64,000 nt of DNA, taken from the NCBI GenBank assembly GCA_001949185.1, contig BDGG01000016.1, positions 496,001-560,000 on the forward strand, in the 5' to 3' direction. The translations under genes were made by a program, and so were the position numbers. Below are positions 11,622 through 24,882 of this stretch, piece by piece (the first letter of the stretch is position 1; every line of letters begins with the position of its first letter). The notes below the pieces were generated by a model that saw only the letters and a program-made list of their open reading frames with translations, was not told the origin of the DNA and ran no database searches. Source of the stretch: Ramazzottius varieornatus (taxonomy: Eukaryota; Tardigrada; Eutardigrada; Parachela; Ramazzottiidae).

Positions 11622-14600
11622 TCTTCGGCCTCTACAACCACAACAACCTACATTATACACTTCCCATCTTCATGAAGCACAACTCAAGGTCGCAACTATA
11701 GAAATGTCCAGCTCAATCAAAAAACTAAACTGCAATATCTTCCCGGATTTCCGGAAGCGGCCAACCAATTGGTGATCGGTCAAATTTATAGCAGTTCAAG
11801 TATCAATATTTGCGATCTAATCTGATTGGAAAGTCATCGAAAGAGCAGAGTAAAAACGAGGTAACAAAATTCCATCCAAAATTCCTTCACAGATTTTCAC
11901 TTCCTGGTTTATCCAGTTCCAGAAGGGTAGCATAAAGGTAAGGATGTGATCTAGTGAGTTTACAGGCTTACCAGGTGGATATTGAGTCCGAAGCCGAATA
12001 AGTTGGTCCACGAAGGCGAAGTCGCGGACAGGTTGGTCGAAGAAAAGAGAAAAGCGCGATTTTCAGCGAAGGACCGATCGTCGCAGTCTTCGTCGTTGGA
12101 AGTCTTGCTTCTTTCAGCTGCTGCTTTCTTCAAGCAATGGGTCGTGCTTGGACATCAAGCCTCATTATCATGAAGCCAAAGATAGGAAAGAGCCTGCAAG
12201 AAAAGAAACAAACGTGTCAGTACGCCGACCGAACAATTAAGCGAAAGACGCTAGTTTTTGCCCATTCTCAATCTCAACAGATTCACACATCAAACAGCAA
12301 AAGGGAACCAGGCCAAGCATGCTCTGCTGTGCACAAGCCGGATTCTGGCGAGCTAGCTCTCAAATACGTACGTACTGTCTTCGTCTGCACAAGAAACAGA
12401 TCGACGCCAAACTGTACCAATTTTTGTACCGCCTTCCAGCCACAACAGAATCAGCCATTAGAACACCTTGATTATACAGTAATAAACATCAATCAGACCT
12501 TCAGAAACCTTCAAACCAAATTATTCAATTTAGGATCTCAAGTGCGATGTCTGAGCACGGCAGAAACCCAGATGCACCACCCACCTACAGCACACCTTAA
12601 CTAACTGGCGCACTACCACGTTGCAAACATTGCGTCCTGCTGCGCGACCCACACAACACCTCCCCCGATCAAGCGGCGCGTGGTCGCACTTGCTACGGAA
12701 AACCAATTGCCTTTCCATTGGTTAAATTTCCGTCCATCGGAGGTTGAAAAAACGCCCGAGAGTATTTCGCAAAGACCAGAAGACTTACCGTGTCCGGAAA
12801 GAACCAATACATTCCTTCCTTGAAACCAGCGCAGAATTTAGAGTTTGTACCGGCGGTTCTTGGGCAGAATTTAGAGAAGTATTGAGATCGAGCAATAGAG
12901 GAGGAGAAGATGCGCATCAGCTGGTGGGTATGGGCATGACTAGTGATGGAGAACGATGTCGAATAGAAGCATAAAGAGTGTCAGTGGTGATGAAGGCGGT
13001 TATGTCATATGTTTGTGCCCATTGCTTTCTCATTATACATCCATCGTAGCTCTTCTATCAACTATCGACGACCCACAGCCCACCAAGGAATGTCTCATCT
13101 GCCACCGAGAATACAGAGATATTATTAAAAGACGCGATGGCGGGGAGTACCTCGTAACACTGTCCTGCGTCTTGACCATAAAAGCGTCGTTTCAAGAAAG
13201 AGACCTACACAGCACAGTAGCACCGAAATTATTAAATCAACACCATTGACGCCGTTGTCCCATTTTCGCCTCAAAGCGCGGGTCAAATGTGAAGTTTCCA
13301 ATCGACCATCGATAAACGTACGACACAAACGACTTTAGGAAATGCCGGGTTCAGCCCATCAAGAAGATGTAACCGACACTTAATCGAGCTCGAGTCTCAT
13401 AACCGACGTTTCCTGTTCCCCTTTTTTTTCCTTCCACGTTTGTTCCCTTGACAGACTGCTGTCCAACCTACTACAAAAAAAGCGAAGAAACCGTTCCAAA
13501 AACCTCAAAACAAAATGCGATCAGTTTGAATGTTTGACCATCGAATCACACCGTACTAAACAATGAAATTAGCGCTGTATCACCTGGCTCCGCCCCCATA
13601 CTAACTGCGTCCATGACAGCTAGACTCCGCCTACCTGTTGTTCTGCAGCCAACTGCAATTAGCTAACGATGATGTGTCCGCCTTTATCGCATTTCATAAA
13701 TTTATTCGGTTTTTTCTGTGATTGATCACGAGCTTCCTGTTGCTTGTGTCACTTGTCTGAAGTTTTTGGACAAGGCATTCAAGGGAGGAAAGCTAGCGAT
13801 CAGTACTAAGGCCAATCAGTCACAGCAAAGCGATCAAGCATTCCAACCACGGACCCTCTTGACTGCGCTCTTCCTCTTCCTTGCATCCTATCCTTGCCCA
13901 ACGGGAGAAACCATTATGCAATCGGCAAAAGCCCTCTGGAATCGATTGTGGTCGTAAATGATGTGCACTCCTTACTTCCCTTCAATTTAGCGACCTTCCT
14001 GGCCGTGCAACCGCGTTGGATCAAACACGTCGTGAGCTGCATGCATGTGGGAAAACCCTCCGTAAAAAACGCGACGCGTTATACAAGTTCCTCCGCCAAT
14101 GCTTGTTGACATGTTTGCTTACGCAATAAATCATCACATTGGCCTTTACAATGACCACCTATCCACTCTTACCTCACTTGCAAAGTCAAGGCTGTACAGA
14201 AACACAAATCCTCCTAATCCATCAGACAAGCGCCTCCGACAGCGACCCGACAATGACTGCATTAAAACAGCAAAAGAAAACTTGAGAACAAACCGGTTGG
14301 TCCTCGAGATAGAATGCAATAGTAATCCAGTAGGACCAAACGATGTCCACTCGAAACGGTCAAGTGATCCAACAGGACAAATCGCCAACGGTCAACAGAT
14401 AAGTCTAAATTCCCACCACCTACGCCGTGCGCACAGTCCAGTAGGCGCAAAGGCTACTCACGCTGGCTATAGTAGGCGGAGGTCCAAGACTGGCCAGTGG
14501 TCACACTGGGACCGCGACGTACGTTAATCAATCGAGGAGTAAGAGTTCTGCCCGATTCGGGTAAACAGTAAAGAGGGCTTGTGACAAAGAAATGTCGGGA

Positions 14601-16375
14601 AGAGACTGATAAAACCAGGACTTAATCGAACATTTGCTTTCAGGAGGATCTCTGGAGAATGGTTCATCGTCAAACGCTCAATTGAATTTGCTAAAGGGGC
14701 AACATGGACAGAAACAAGCCTCGATGGAGGAGAGGAGAAGAGGATGGAAGCGCGAGAGTCGGATGGCATTATGCGGCGCAAGTAAAGAGCATGGAAGGTT
14801 TAAGTCAACAAAGTGGCAACATGAACGTTCGCGCTCGATCTAGACTTCGGTTCAGTGTGCCATCAACGCGGGCAAAATATTATCGGACGTGCCACATATC
14901 AGCGAGCTACTGTGCAGCTTGTCAAAGAATCGACAAGTACCTTACATAATACTCGACCGACCGAGAGAGTTCAGAGGAGAGTGAGGCTGAATCTCCATTC
15001 TCCAAACGGAAGAGCTCATTTCCATCAAGTTACCCTACTCAACTGGCGCACCGAGCTTTGGAGCCTTTCCCTTCCTTTCCTTTCTTTTGGGACGAACTTT
15101 GCCGATGTGTTTTCCACGCTGTTGCTTCGTCGATGTTCAACCCTAAACCTGTAACAGAGACAATGGCAAGGTCAAATGAATCATGTTTGGTAAGCCACAA
15201 TCAGCTGATGAGATAACCGCGAGCTCAACTTACAAGGTAAGTAAATCAGCCACACAAATCAGGGCCATGGCAATCGTTGTGCATCGTAGCCTATCTCGAG
15301 CGCCCACTACCCGCGAACTCGTCCACGCGTAACCAGCAGCCTACTTCCATCCGATGGACCATGGTCAAACCTACACGAAACCGTCGGAGGAAGACCCACC
15401 AAAGCTCCCCGCAGAAAACAAGTTCCTGCGATAGGTCAAATCAAGCGCGATCAATCAAGTCGATTCCACCGCAAAGCCTAATCAACTGGGCCAGTCAACA
15501 ACATGGGCTCTTCCCCAGTCTTTTGTCAACCAAATCAATCAACTGCCTTCATACTGTAAACCGTTTTTCCCGACGGAATTTGCTCAAGAAACTTCCTCTC
15601 GTCCTATTAACCCTATGTTTCCTCCTGAAATGGGGAAAAGTCCACTGATGTCTCAGGGAGTTTGGACCGGAAGAAAAAAGCTGTGGAGCGCAAAAAAACC
15701 CTGACAACTTCAGGAAGAAACTCTGTCCATCACCGCGTTTTCCTCACTCGTCAGAGTACTACGCGAAGTCGTTCAAAGTCGTTTCTTGTTATGTTCTACA
15801 GACGTCAGGAGGGAGTCTAGGTGGACAGCCTTCGCGAAAATATTCTGCCCGAACGGAGTAATCAGACAAGGCACCAAAAGCTGACTCACGGCAAAATCCA
15901 GCATTCAAGGCACAACAACGCGCACGTCAGCTGAGCGAGCTTCTTCAGAAACATACGCCTGATTGTCTGAAACAGAAATTATCAACAAGCCCCCCACAAT
16001 TTAATAAACACCGCCAAGCCTAGAAATGCATCCATACATGCAGGGGAAGATAACAAAATCCAGGCAGTGAACCAGGAAAGAAACGTAAGAAATTCCTGAT
16101 ACTTTTGCTCGTAGCTCTAGCTCACCTGGAAGGAGGTCCGATGGAATTCGTGGAAATCCGCTGTCACAGTCGGTTGGAAGAGGTCGTTGGGAAGGGGGAG
16201 GAAAGCAGAGGTGGGAAAGATAGTCCACAGTCGAGCTGACAAGGAAACGTTCGACGGAAAAACGGACTGGCTGCAGTTGCTGATGCTACTTGAACGATTA
16301 CGGCATACTAACCAGCGGTGATAAACACCGTCGATCGTTTGCCTCTCAACTATCATCCATTAAATTCTTCTCGCG
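11622..16375. other. 4.7 kb without a recognisable gene
   Basis: This is upstream of the TRIM-NHL start codon and probably holds its 5' UTR exons and promoter. I translated the longer open frames (for example 12137-12604, 14099-14527, 15277-15648) and saw no conserved motif. They look like chance frames. Isolated CTGGCGCAC motifs at about 12605 and 15042 may be remnants of the intronic repeat family. Confidence 0.5.
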
Positions 16376-16933
16376 ATGGCTTCTACGGCAAAAGACCAGG
16401 TCCTACAAGCACAGACGGAAAACAGACTGCAACAAAAACTGAATGAAGCGATGATCGCATTCCGTTCAGCTGATCCATCCCGGCTCGCTAATCGCTCTGG
16501 TAAGAGCGGGTCCGTCTTATCAGCTGTTTGCAACGTACCACAGGCGGACAGGTTGACAAATCCGTTGTGCGGATATTGCCATGGTATGAACGGAACCGCC
16601 AGAGCGTAAAGTTGTACGATGAGGTAATCGTACAACCCATCGACCCGGCTGCACTGCCGCCTCCCATGTCGGCGTCCTTTCAAGTCAGTGGCAGGCCATT
16701 CTATGGACCGTCTGGTTCCCATACGACCTGCCATAAAGAACCGGAAGACCCGCTTCCCCGATCATCTGACTCGTCGCAGGTTTGCCCTTTCCGTTTTGGG
16801 GGTATGGCTGCTTCCCGGTCGAAGACCTATACATAGCTCATGAATGTTTTATCTGTTTTTCTTTTGCTTTCAGATTGGATTGCATATTGCCCAAGTGATC
16901 GGACAGAAACAACACGATGGAGTGATGCCATAA
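16376..16933 (+). CDS. Possible three-exon gene of unknown function
   Basis: I do not recognise this protein. A candidate model joins 16376..16499, 16544..16779 and 16874..16933, giving 139 aa. The start ATG has a good context (GCGATGG). The first donor is GTAAGAG, the first intron would be only 44 bp, and the second acceptor follows a pyrimidine tract (CTTTTGCTTTCAG). Phases agree at both junctions. The N-terminus is Gln/Ala-rich and helical, and the middle has VDKSVVRILPWYERN and a Pro-rich turn. A competing frame through 16874-17076 is also open, and an exon-like segment occurs at 17650-17823, so the gene may be longer or spliced differently. Nothing in the neighbourhood hints at function. 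It could be chance. Confidence 0.3.
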
Positions 16934-18946
16934 TGCTGATCAAACATGCGGTCTCAAGGTCGCTGACGATGGCCGGTACTCCACCCCAAAGACCAATGCT
17001 CAAACCATACAGACATCGTCCGCGAGTCCCGGTCACTGCTTCCTGTAGACAAGTGGGTCCGGAGACCTGGAGAAAGGTATTTTTAATTTGTCAAGACCCA
17101 CACGACAGCTCTTATATCCATAACGAGCGGTTATGATAGGGGGCGTTGTCAACGCCGGTACTCCGTTGGTATACAGGAGTACACCTCGAATCGAGACTGA
17201 CCAGAACCAGCTAGTCAATCGGCACGTAAACTTTTAACAAAGCGGCTGATTTTACGGATAATGTTTTGGTGTAACACGCTCAACTGTACGGACCAACGAT
17301 AAACCTTCGTTTTTGAATATTAATTTTTATGGCATGATCAATTTTCCGTTTAGTTCAAAGGTGCAGATATGGCGCGTTCCGTACGTCCGTCACAGAGCTT
17401 TCTGGTATTTCCAGATGCGCTGACCCGGTATGACGATTGTTTCCCATAAGCCGGATTATCAAAGTCAAGCTCACAACACAGACAACGCCACCATCTTCCC
17501 ATACAAAGTGTAGCGCAGACTTATTACAGCATAATTGCCTGGTGCTTGCCTGCATTGATGCGCTTAAATTCGGATCACCGATCAACAAGAACCAAGAGAC
17601 TTTGTTTTTTGCAGACTATTGATAGACCAACACATGCTTCTTTCCTTGCAGGTGATCATCGGAGTCTTACTGAACGCGCGCGAGCGGATCCTGACTGTCC
17701 CGTCAATCAAGCCAACCATGCGTCACAATATTGACCCACTTCTGTCCTTCAGAACCTTGATCGAGCTCTCAGAGTCTTTCGCGATGCTACCTCCTTCAGA
17801 AAAAAAACCCACAAGCCATCCGTAACTTCGCAATATGTTTTGCGTGGTGTCTTCATATTCAAAGTGGTGTTTTTTGAAATCATTCGCTCAATCACACCGC
17901 TAAATGGTCTACGCCCCATAAAGACCGCAATCATCAGAGGTACTTGGCACTATGACGATCGGTGTTTTGCCGTTTTGTCAAATTTCGGCCTGTCAGTCAT
18001 TTCTGAATATCGGAGAAAAAACCGGGGAAATAGGACGAAGTGAATGGGAGACGGTCTGGAGGCCTGTAGAGTCTGTTCTATAGACCTACTTCCTTGTCGG
18101 GTACCTTGAAGTGTCGTCCCGGATTCCCCACCCCGCCAGTGCATCTCGTGTTACGCTTTCCGCACTCTCAAGAGTCTCTTTGGGATTTACTTGGGTATGT
18201 AAACCTAGCTGGAGGACGGAAGCATAGGAAATGCCGGAAATTCGAGATCTGTAGACAGTGTCGATCGGTCAGTCGATTCGATGGTACACACCGTCAAAAC
18301 ATCCACTCCCACAATCTCTGAGCAGCTCACCCAAAATTTGGCCGCGAGCTAATGTCAGTCTGCGTTAAACCTTCACAGAGGATACATGATGCCGACGCAA
18401 ACGGGAACCGATGCAGAGCCGAAGACCTGTATGTTGCTGCATTGACTTGGCACGAGTAAAGATGCTGAAACGATCTGTACGTAGTGGAGAGGACACCGAG
18501 GGTTCTCGCGTCGACACTCAACCGGCCATGTCATCTGATCCGACCATGCGTTCTCAAAGAGCTGCAACAAATGCATGAATGATTGTGTCACCTAGGAAAA
18601 TTGCCGCATGCATATGATCATAAGTAGTGTCTGTCCCGAGGAGAATTTGATTTCCAGTTCTAGTCTAACCCCCAAACTGTACAAGCGTTGGTGTGCGTCA
18701 AACAGATGCCAGCATTGTAGTGATTCCACAAAGATTGCAAGGAATCAGAAAACAAGTCAGTTCACGCAAAGCCCTGACGAGTTTGAATTAGTGAACACAC
18801 AACCCGAGGTTAAAAAACGTATCTGGAAGTTGAATATTCTTCAACGTGTCCGTCAATATTCTTCCTTTGGAAAAGACTATGCGCATGAGCAAGGCAAGGT
18901 ATACGATACAACAGACAGCTCTTGATAATTATCTACTTAGCTGCTT
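16934..18946. other. Gene-poor stretch
   Basis: I found no conserved coding exon. A segment at 17650-17823 follows a good acceptor (CTTTCCTTGCAG) and is open on the plus strand, but its translation resembles nothing I know. Confidence 0.4.
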
Positions 18947-21900
18947 TCACATGCCAGAGTATGCGGGTCCCCCGCCAGGCTCTGGTGTTACCCATAGTAT
19001 GTTCTGGCTGGGATCTTTGATACTACAAGTCTTGCAGTGGATGCAGTTCTGGGCGTTGATCTGAAACCTAGCATCTCCGGTACTTTCATCAGTTATGTAC
19101 TCATACACACCTAGGAAGAGAAAGATGAGAAAATTGGTGGTGCTTAACTGCTCCAGCGGACATACTTACCTGCCGGACAGAAGCGCTGCTCAGGACCGCC
19201 AAACACCGGTAAGTTTCTTTCCGTCTGGACTGCGTCATCCCGGAGTACCAGATGTGGCGGCTGATCATGATCGTGGTTGGTACCAGTCAGCGCCACGGAA
19301 GTGAGAAGGTCGAAGCTAATCTTCCCATCGGGCTTTGGATAGTCGATAGGCTTAAACTGATCGGCGGGTTTCATTTTCTGGTAATCCGGACCTAAAAACT
19401 CAGATGTATTATAATAGTTGGCAAGACAAAAAGTGTAATAAAAATAAGCAAACGTCTTAGGAACGTGTAGATAAAGAGAGAGGAGCGCGGCAAACAAACC
19501 CGCCCAAAACTTTTTCCAAGTGGTGCACTCGTTCAGTAAACAACTTTGAGTCCGAAAACCTGCGCCACTTGAGAAACGATCTGGTCGAGTTCGCTTCTTC
19601 GGCGCGCTCCCAACGCTTTTCCGCCGCTGCGAAGCTCTCGATGTCCATCACTCGTGACAACAATATTTCCTACCTCCGTGCGAAAGCGTCCATGGTTCCC
19701 TTCCGCCAAGAAGTATGTGGAAGATTCCGGTGTAGGCCAAACCGCCGTACAGGCCAAGGGGACTGTCAAACGATGGCTTGACATTACGGACTTTGTACAG
19801 CTCCTTGTATATCCAGCTGTTCTTCAACCTCTCATCGTAACTGCTTGGCTCTAGACCTACGGCCAAATATATTCACTCAAGTCCGACAAGATTACTCAGC
19901 TTATTTAGCATGTATATTATTCTGTAGGGCACACTCACCTTTCGTCTTCTGCTCAGCGTTGTGTTCGGGATGATGCAGCGTATCGAACACGCTCTCCGCT
20001 GCTAACATTCCGCTCTTCATAGCAGTATGAGTTCCCTTGATCTTGGGGACATTCATGAAGCCGGCTGCGCAACCGATAAGCGCTCCTCCGGGGAAAGCTA
20101 ACCTAGGTATCGACTGCAACCAGGAAGACAGAAGTTTACTAAACGTTCTCGAATAGTAAGAATGTAGACTCCATCTCCGTTTAACAGTACCTGAAAGCCT
20201 CCTTCGTTCAAGGCACGGGCGCCGTAAGATATCCGCTTTCCATTCCTGAAGTACGACTCCATGGCAGGATGATGCTTGAACCGCTGGAATTCCCTATAAG
20301 GGTTCGTGTAGGGATTCTTATAGTCAAGACCGACCACCAAGCCGACTGCGACTAGGGGAGCGTCACCTTCGCCGAGGTGGTACATGAAGGTACCTCCGTA
20401 GGTGTGTCTATCCTACAAAGCCCATACTACAAATCTCTACATCCGGAATGAGAAAGGAAATGGGAGCTTGGCAAACAGACTCGATCAGAACTTTCTCCCA
20501 AGTTGCGCACGCTTTCACCAACTAAACTGAGCACGTGCGCCGCCTGAGAAATCAATCATACTCGACAGGCTCGTTTTCCGAGTGGCGCACTCTTCCAGCC
20601 CATAATACTGATAACGTGCGCAACTTGGGGAAGCGATCTGATCGAGTTTGTTTCTTGAGCTGCCAAATGAGAGACTTACGAAAGGCCATCCAACAGTGTG
20701 GATGATCTTTCCAGGTTCGTGCATATCTTTGTCAATCTCCCAGATTTCTTTGAGGCCGATACCGTAGGTCTGGGGTTCGGAGTGGGAGCGGAGGTTGAAC
20801 TTGGAGACGACTGTCTGGGTTAGATGGCCGTGACAGCCTTCGGCGAACAGCGTCATTTTGGCGTGAAGTTCCATTCCTCTTTGAAATCCACTCTAAAACA
20901 ATCCAACCACCACCTTATTCTTTAGTAATATTCCCTCGATGTGAAAGTCCAAAGCTCGCTGATAAAACGACGGACTCACCTTCGGCGAACCATCCTTATG
21001 TATTCCAACATCGTTCGTCGCAACGCCCTTCACACTTCCGTCTTCATGATATAAAACCTAAAGAGTACTCATTCAGCCTTCGGATTCTCTTCACATTAGC
21101 ATTGCGGTCGTTCTTCCCATTCACGAATTCGAGTGATTCTGCCATAACATTAGACCGCATGTGTAAGAATCAAGTTTCGTAGTGTGAGCCGTGCCTCGTA
21201 AGCAGGAGTTCCCGGGTATATTTCGACGCCTTCCGCTTCGGCTTGCGTTGACAACCATTTCGTAAAATTACCCAGCCGCACGATAAAATTCCCATGATTG
21301 TGCATGGGCATACCTGAAAAAGAACAGTTCATGAAAGGCAGTGTAACTTTGGGCAGAAGAAGATCAACATTTTGCTAACAGAGGAGAAATAAAAAGTCAT
21401 TCTATATTTTGCTTACCGGGGAATATGGGAATATTGATTTTGCCTTTCTCCGTTAACAAATAAAATTTATCTTTCGTTACAGGCGTATGTAACGGCGCTC
21501 CTTTCTCCTCCCAGTCAGGTATCAGCTCGTTCAGAGCGATCGGCTCGAGACACGTTCCAGAAAGGATGTGGTTTCCTACAAGGAAGTCCAAAAAGCTTGA
21601 GACTAGCAAGAATACTTATGACAACATACAAATGTAAAACTACTTTCTCACCTATTTCAGCCGATTTCTCCAGCAGAGTCACTCGCATCTCTTCTCCCTT
21701 TTCTTTCGCGAGTTGTTTGAGTCGTATGGCGGCCGACATGCCTGCTGGACCACCGCCGACGATGAGGACGTCTGTCTCGTCGGCCACACGTTCCATATCG
21801 ACATCTGCCCCGACGAATCAACAATCAAATACCAGACCAACGTTGAAGGACTTGGTTTCATATGTTCTTACCTTTCCACCTCGGATCGTTCTCCCTCGGG

Positions 21901-22052
21901 TTGACCGCATAATGCGTGGTGATTTTTTTTGCAGGATGACTCTTGGACTCATCCTTATGTTCCGCGGTCTCCTGAGTATAGAAACGGACAAGTGTGCGTG
22001 AAGAAATCCCTTGGCCACGCTTCAGCGCTGCAAAAGGACAACGAACTGACAT
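18947..22052 (-). CDS. ETFDH: Electron transfer flavoprotein-ubiquinone oxidoreductase, 11 exons
   Basis: This inner-membrane enzyme passes electrons from ETF to ubiquinone through FAD and a 4Fe-4S cluster. Exons (minus): 22052..21872, 21804..21652, 21575..21417, 21313..21195, 21057..20980, 20892..20680, 20412..20191, 20113..19939, 19856..19674, 19391..19170, 19110..18947; 622 aa (human 617), every phase consistent. Residues 1-35 form a basic mitochondrial targeting peptide. The FAD-binding motif [15 protein letters not shown] begins near residue 72. Later landmarks are [87 protein letters not shown], and the cluster segment [17 protein letters not shown] near 590. The C-terminus GGGPAYSGM matches the family end. 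Intron 4 has a GC donor (GAG|GCACGG at 21194). Confidence 0.96.
19505..19605. repeat. GGCGCAC/GTGCGCC-type inverted repeat, intronic
   Basis: Arms read TTTTTCCAAGTGGTGCAC and CTGCGCCACTTGAGAAAC, followed by GATCTGGTCGAGTTCGCTTC. The copy lies inside ETFDH intron 19392-19673. Confidence 0.7.
20475..20660. repeat. Two tandem GGCGCAC/GTGCGCC inverted-repeat units, intronic
   Basis: Two adjacent fold-back units with TTGCGCAC/GTGCGCCGC and GTGGCGCAC/GTGCGCAACTTGG, each followed by an ATCGAGTTTGTTT-like tail. They lie in ETFDH intron 20413-20679. Confidence 0.7.
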
Positions 22053-22716
22053 CGTGCTTGTTACAGCGTTCCCACCCGCATTTGCACTCACCTGATCGCG
22101 CCGCATGCCGTAGCGACATCCCGAAACAATAAGCTTTGGAGTATCAGAGGATAAAATAGACGTCTGTAGATGGTATCGGACTCGGAGAGACAGTGGACTG
22201 GTCAACCATGCGTTCGTCTTCCACGAAATCCACAACAAATCGACAGGAAATCCCTACAGGCGGAATGTCCGCCAGAGCCAGACGCATCTGTGTTTACTGT
22301 TCTATCAGCGCTGTCTGACGTGATGGCGAATCAACTGACGACCGCTCGTCGCAAGCCAACGGATTGCGGAGCGGAAATTCATGGAGCGTCTAGTTTGATT
22401 TGTTGACCACCGTTTTTCTCACGCTTTGAAGTGTGCGAAGTGTTTCTTCCATAATTCAATGTCACTCCTCAGTCTTCACGTCCTCTGATAGAAAAGGCTT
22501 CCCATCTGTTCATTTTGACATGGATGCAGATCACATCGGAGTCTTCGAGAGGATGTTCGGTCGTGGGAGAAGCTGAATCTACAGCGCACCGTCGGACGAC
22601 ACCAAGTCGTGGACTCGGGCATTTCACCATCCCTTCTCCCTTGCCCAGTGCTCACCTTCATCCGTTCGTGCTCGCTGGAATAAGTGTAGAGGGCCTTCTG
22701 CGTCTGTCCCTGTATC
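22053..22716. promoter_or_regulatory. Shared upstream region of divergent ETFDH and VPS37A
   Basis: The two start codons face away from each other across 664 bp, so the promoters and 5' UTRs of both genes must lie here or overlap. I see no clear TATA box or repeat. That it acts as a bidirectional promoter is inferred from arrangement only. Confidence 0.45.
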
Positions 22717-24523
22717 ATGTGGCTGTTTGGAGGTGGGAAGAAGCCAGACGAGCCCCAACTGACTCCTCATCAAGCTCAACGACAGAAACAGATCGACTCG
22801 ATCCGACAACAACATTCCAAGTAAAATTGCTCTTTTCCCCAACTTGTTCGTTTTCGTCAGTACAAGTGCGAGTTCTGTCCAATCCTGTGGTTTAGGCTCA
22901 TCGAAGTTGTACGGGATGAATCGTATAAAATTCCGTTCAATGTCGGAGCGCAGACATTCTTCCTTGACATGTAAGCTTCCCGTTCTTGCACGTATGGCTT
23001 CGTCACATTAACACTGATGTCTTCCTCAGAAAGCTTTCGTCTATTTTTCCCCGGGATCCTCCGTCCTTGAAGCTCACACCCAGAGGTACACACGCATGGG
23101 TGGACTCCAGTGGAAATATCAACAGCCCAAAGTTGACGACCGTAAGCTTGATCGTTGATGACCAATCTTTGTCCCCTTCTTAATTTTATTCTTAATTTTC
23201 ACTCTGGGCAACTCGGATATTATTCCTGACCAGCAGCTTTTTTTCCAGTTTAATATGCACTCGGACCTGGGGAAAATTCTGACGGAAATCATCGAGGAAT
23301 TCCAGCGAAATCCACCCTTGATGCCTCGCGATTTTACGTAAGATATCAAGCTTTTGTTGCACTGAGATTCAACCCTGCACACTTGACGACATAACATGGC
23401 GTCCGGCTTGCTGGTCTGGGACGTCTCCGAACTCGCACCAGTTGTGACGTAATGCGTGTTTCGTTCACTGCGAGTAATCTATTGTGTACAGTACTGTATA
23501 TTAATTTTTCACTTGAGGTATCGTACATGTTTCATATTTCTCCTCATTTCTTCTCATTAGCAGTCCGGCCGAATCTACACCAGGAGCTTCATCTTCCGTG
23601 TACCCGTCCTTCAACTTGCCTGCTGGTTCCGTCCCTCCAATACCCATCAGATCCGATTCTCCAGGGACAACGTTTGCGCCCGGGAATCGAATAAAGTCAA
23701 TCGCTCAGCCACTGTGGAGTTCTGTTAGCGATAACTTCCCCGAAGTGAATACCATGAGGTAAGGTTGATGCGATACCGCTCCTCTTCGGCTGTTCGGTGC
23801 GGGGTTTTTCTTAGTAACGTTTCTTCGTTCGCAGCAATGACGAGCTTCAGGCCTTGTTGGACAACTCGGAAGACCAAGCGCTAGTGGACAAAATCACCTC
23901 TGCACCTGTGATAGCTTCCTTACGCGATGAAGTCAAACGGCTAACCGAACTGAATCACAGTATCGCTAGTATGTTTGACAAAATACCTCCACCGGGTTTT
24001 TCTCCGTATATGATCAATAATACGAGTGACTCTTTCGCAGCGGAAAATCTTGCCAGAAAACCGTTTCTGGAACAAAAGAAGGCCGCAGTTCTGGATAAGG
24101 TTTGCTTGGTCATTCGGACTTGAACTGGTTCCCTTCTTTATGGTTTACGAGGTCTTTCCAAATTTTGATTCCAGTATTCAACAGCCGGGGAAAAGAGGAA
24201 GGAGTTTGACGACTTACAAAGAGAACTCGAAGGCCTGATGCGCCGCCATGATCCTGCTGTAATACAACAGAAAGTTAGACAAGCTGGGGCGGAAGCCGAA
24301 GCAGAGTCTGAGGCTATAGCGGATGACTTTGTTGCCGGCAAAATGGACGTTGATTCCTTCCTGTCGAAGTTTCTGGAGAAGCGAAAGGTACGTTGAACGT
24401 GTGCAACATTTCCTTCAAGATTTCTTTCAGCGTACTCTACTTTTTCAGACCGTTAACCTTCGGAAGGCCACCGACGATGTTTTCGGCCGACAGTTGAGCA
24501 GAACATCGGCCTCTTACTTTTAA
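22717..24523 (+). CDS. VPS37A: ESCRT-I subunit VPS37A-like, 8 exons
   Basis: VPS37A is part of ESCRT-I, which sorts ubiquitinated cargo into multivesicular bodies. Exons 22717..22820, 22896..22970, 23030..23141, 23249..23337, 23561..23758, 23835..24099, 24175..24387, 24449..24523; 376 aa (human 397), phases consistent. The N-terminus MWLFGGGKK, then a UEV-like region with YKIPFNVGAQTFFLDI-type strands, IFPRDPPSLKLTPRG and FNMHSDLGKILTEIIEEFQ. A Ser/Pro-rich linker follows (about residues 135-200). The C-terminal Mod(r) coiled-coil domain contains ALLDNSEDQALVDKI, LARKPFLEQKKAAVLDKY and ESEAIADDFVAGKMDVDSFL. The acceptor of exon 5 is a TAGCAG tandem, so isoforms with or without one Ser are possible. 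Confidence 0.94.
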
Positions 24524-24882
24524 CTGACACTTGTAGACCTTTTTCCATGGTTTAGCCTCTGTGACCGATGACTTCTATGACTTCATTTTTAGCTGCGCGT
24601 TTTTTCGAGAGAGACATTTTGATTTTGTTTTACAAATTACACGATCAGTTTTTTTCTTTGTGATGGTTTCGATTTTAATCCGGTCATATGCCAACATACA
24701 GTCAGTCTATTCCCATAAATTCTTTCAGTGTAGTGACTGCAGTCCGACAAAACGATATATGGGTTCGGAAAACTCCAATGAACACCTTCGAAAATCCATA
24801 ACAACGATTGAGCGCGTCCTGCCTTCAGTAAATCTTGCTCGTTCAAATCTCGGCATCCTGTTCCCTAAATTCAATGTGAAAA

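Noticed and set aside
22857-22896. Earlier VPS37A exon-2 acceptor at GTCAG near 22859
   Set aside because: It would put the conserved YKIPFNVGAQTFF segment out of frame; the acceptor at 22895 keeps it.
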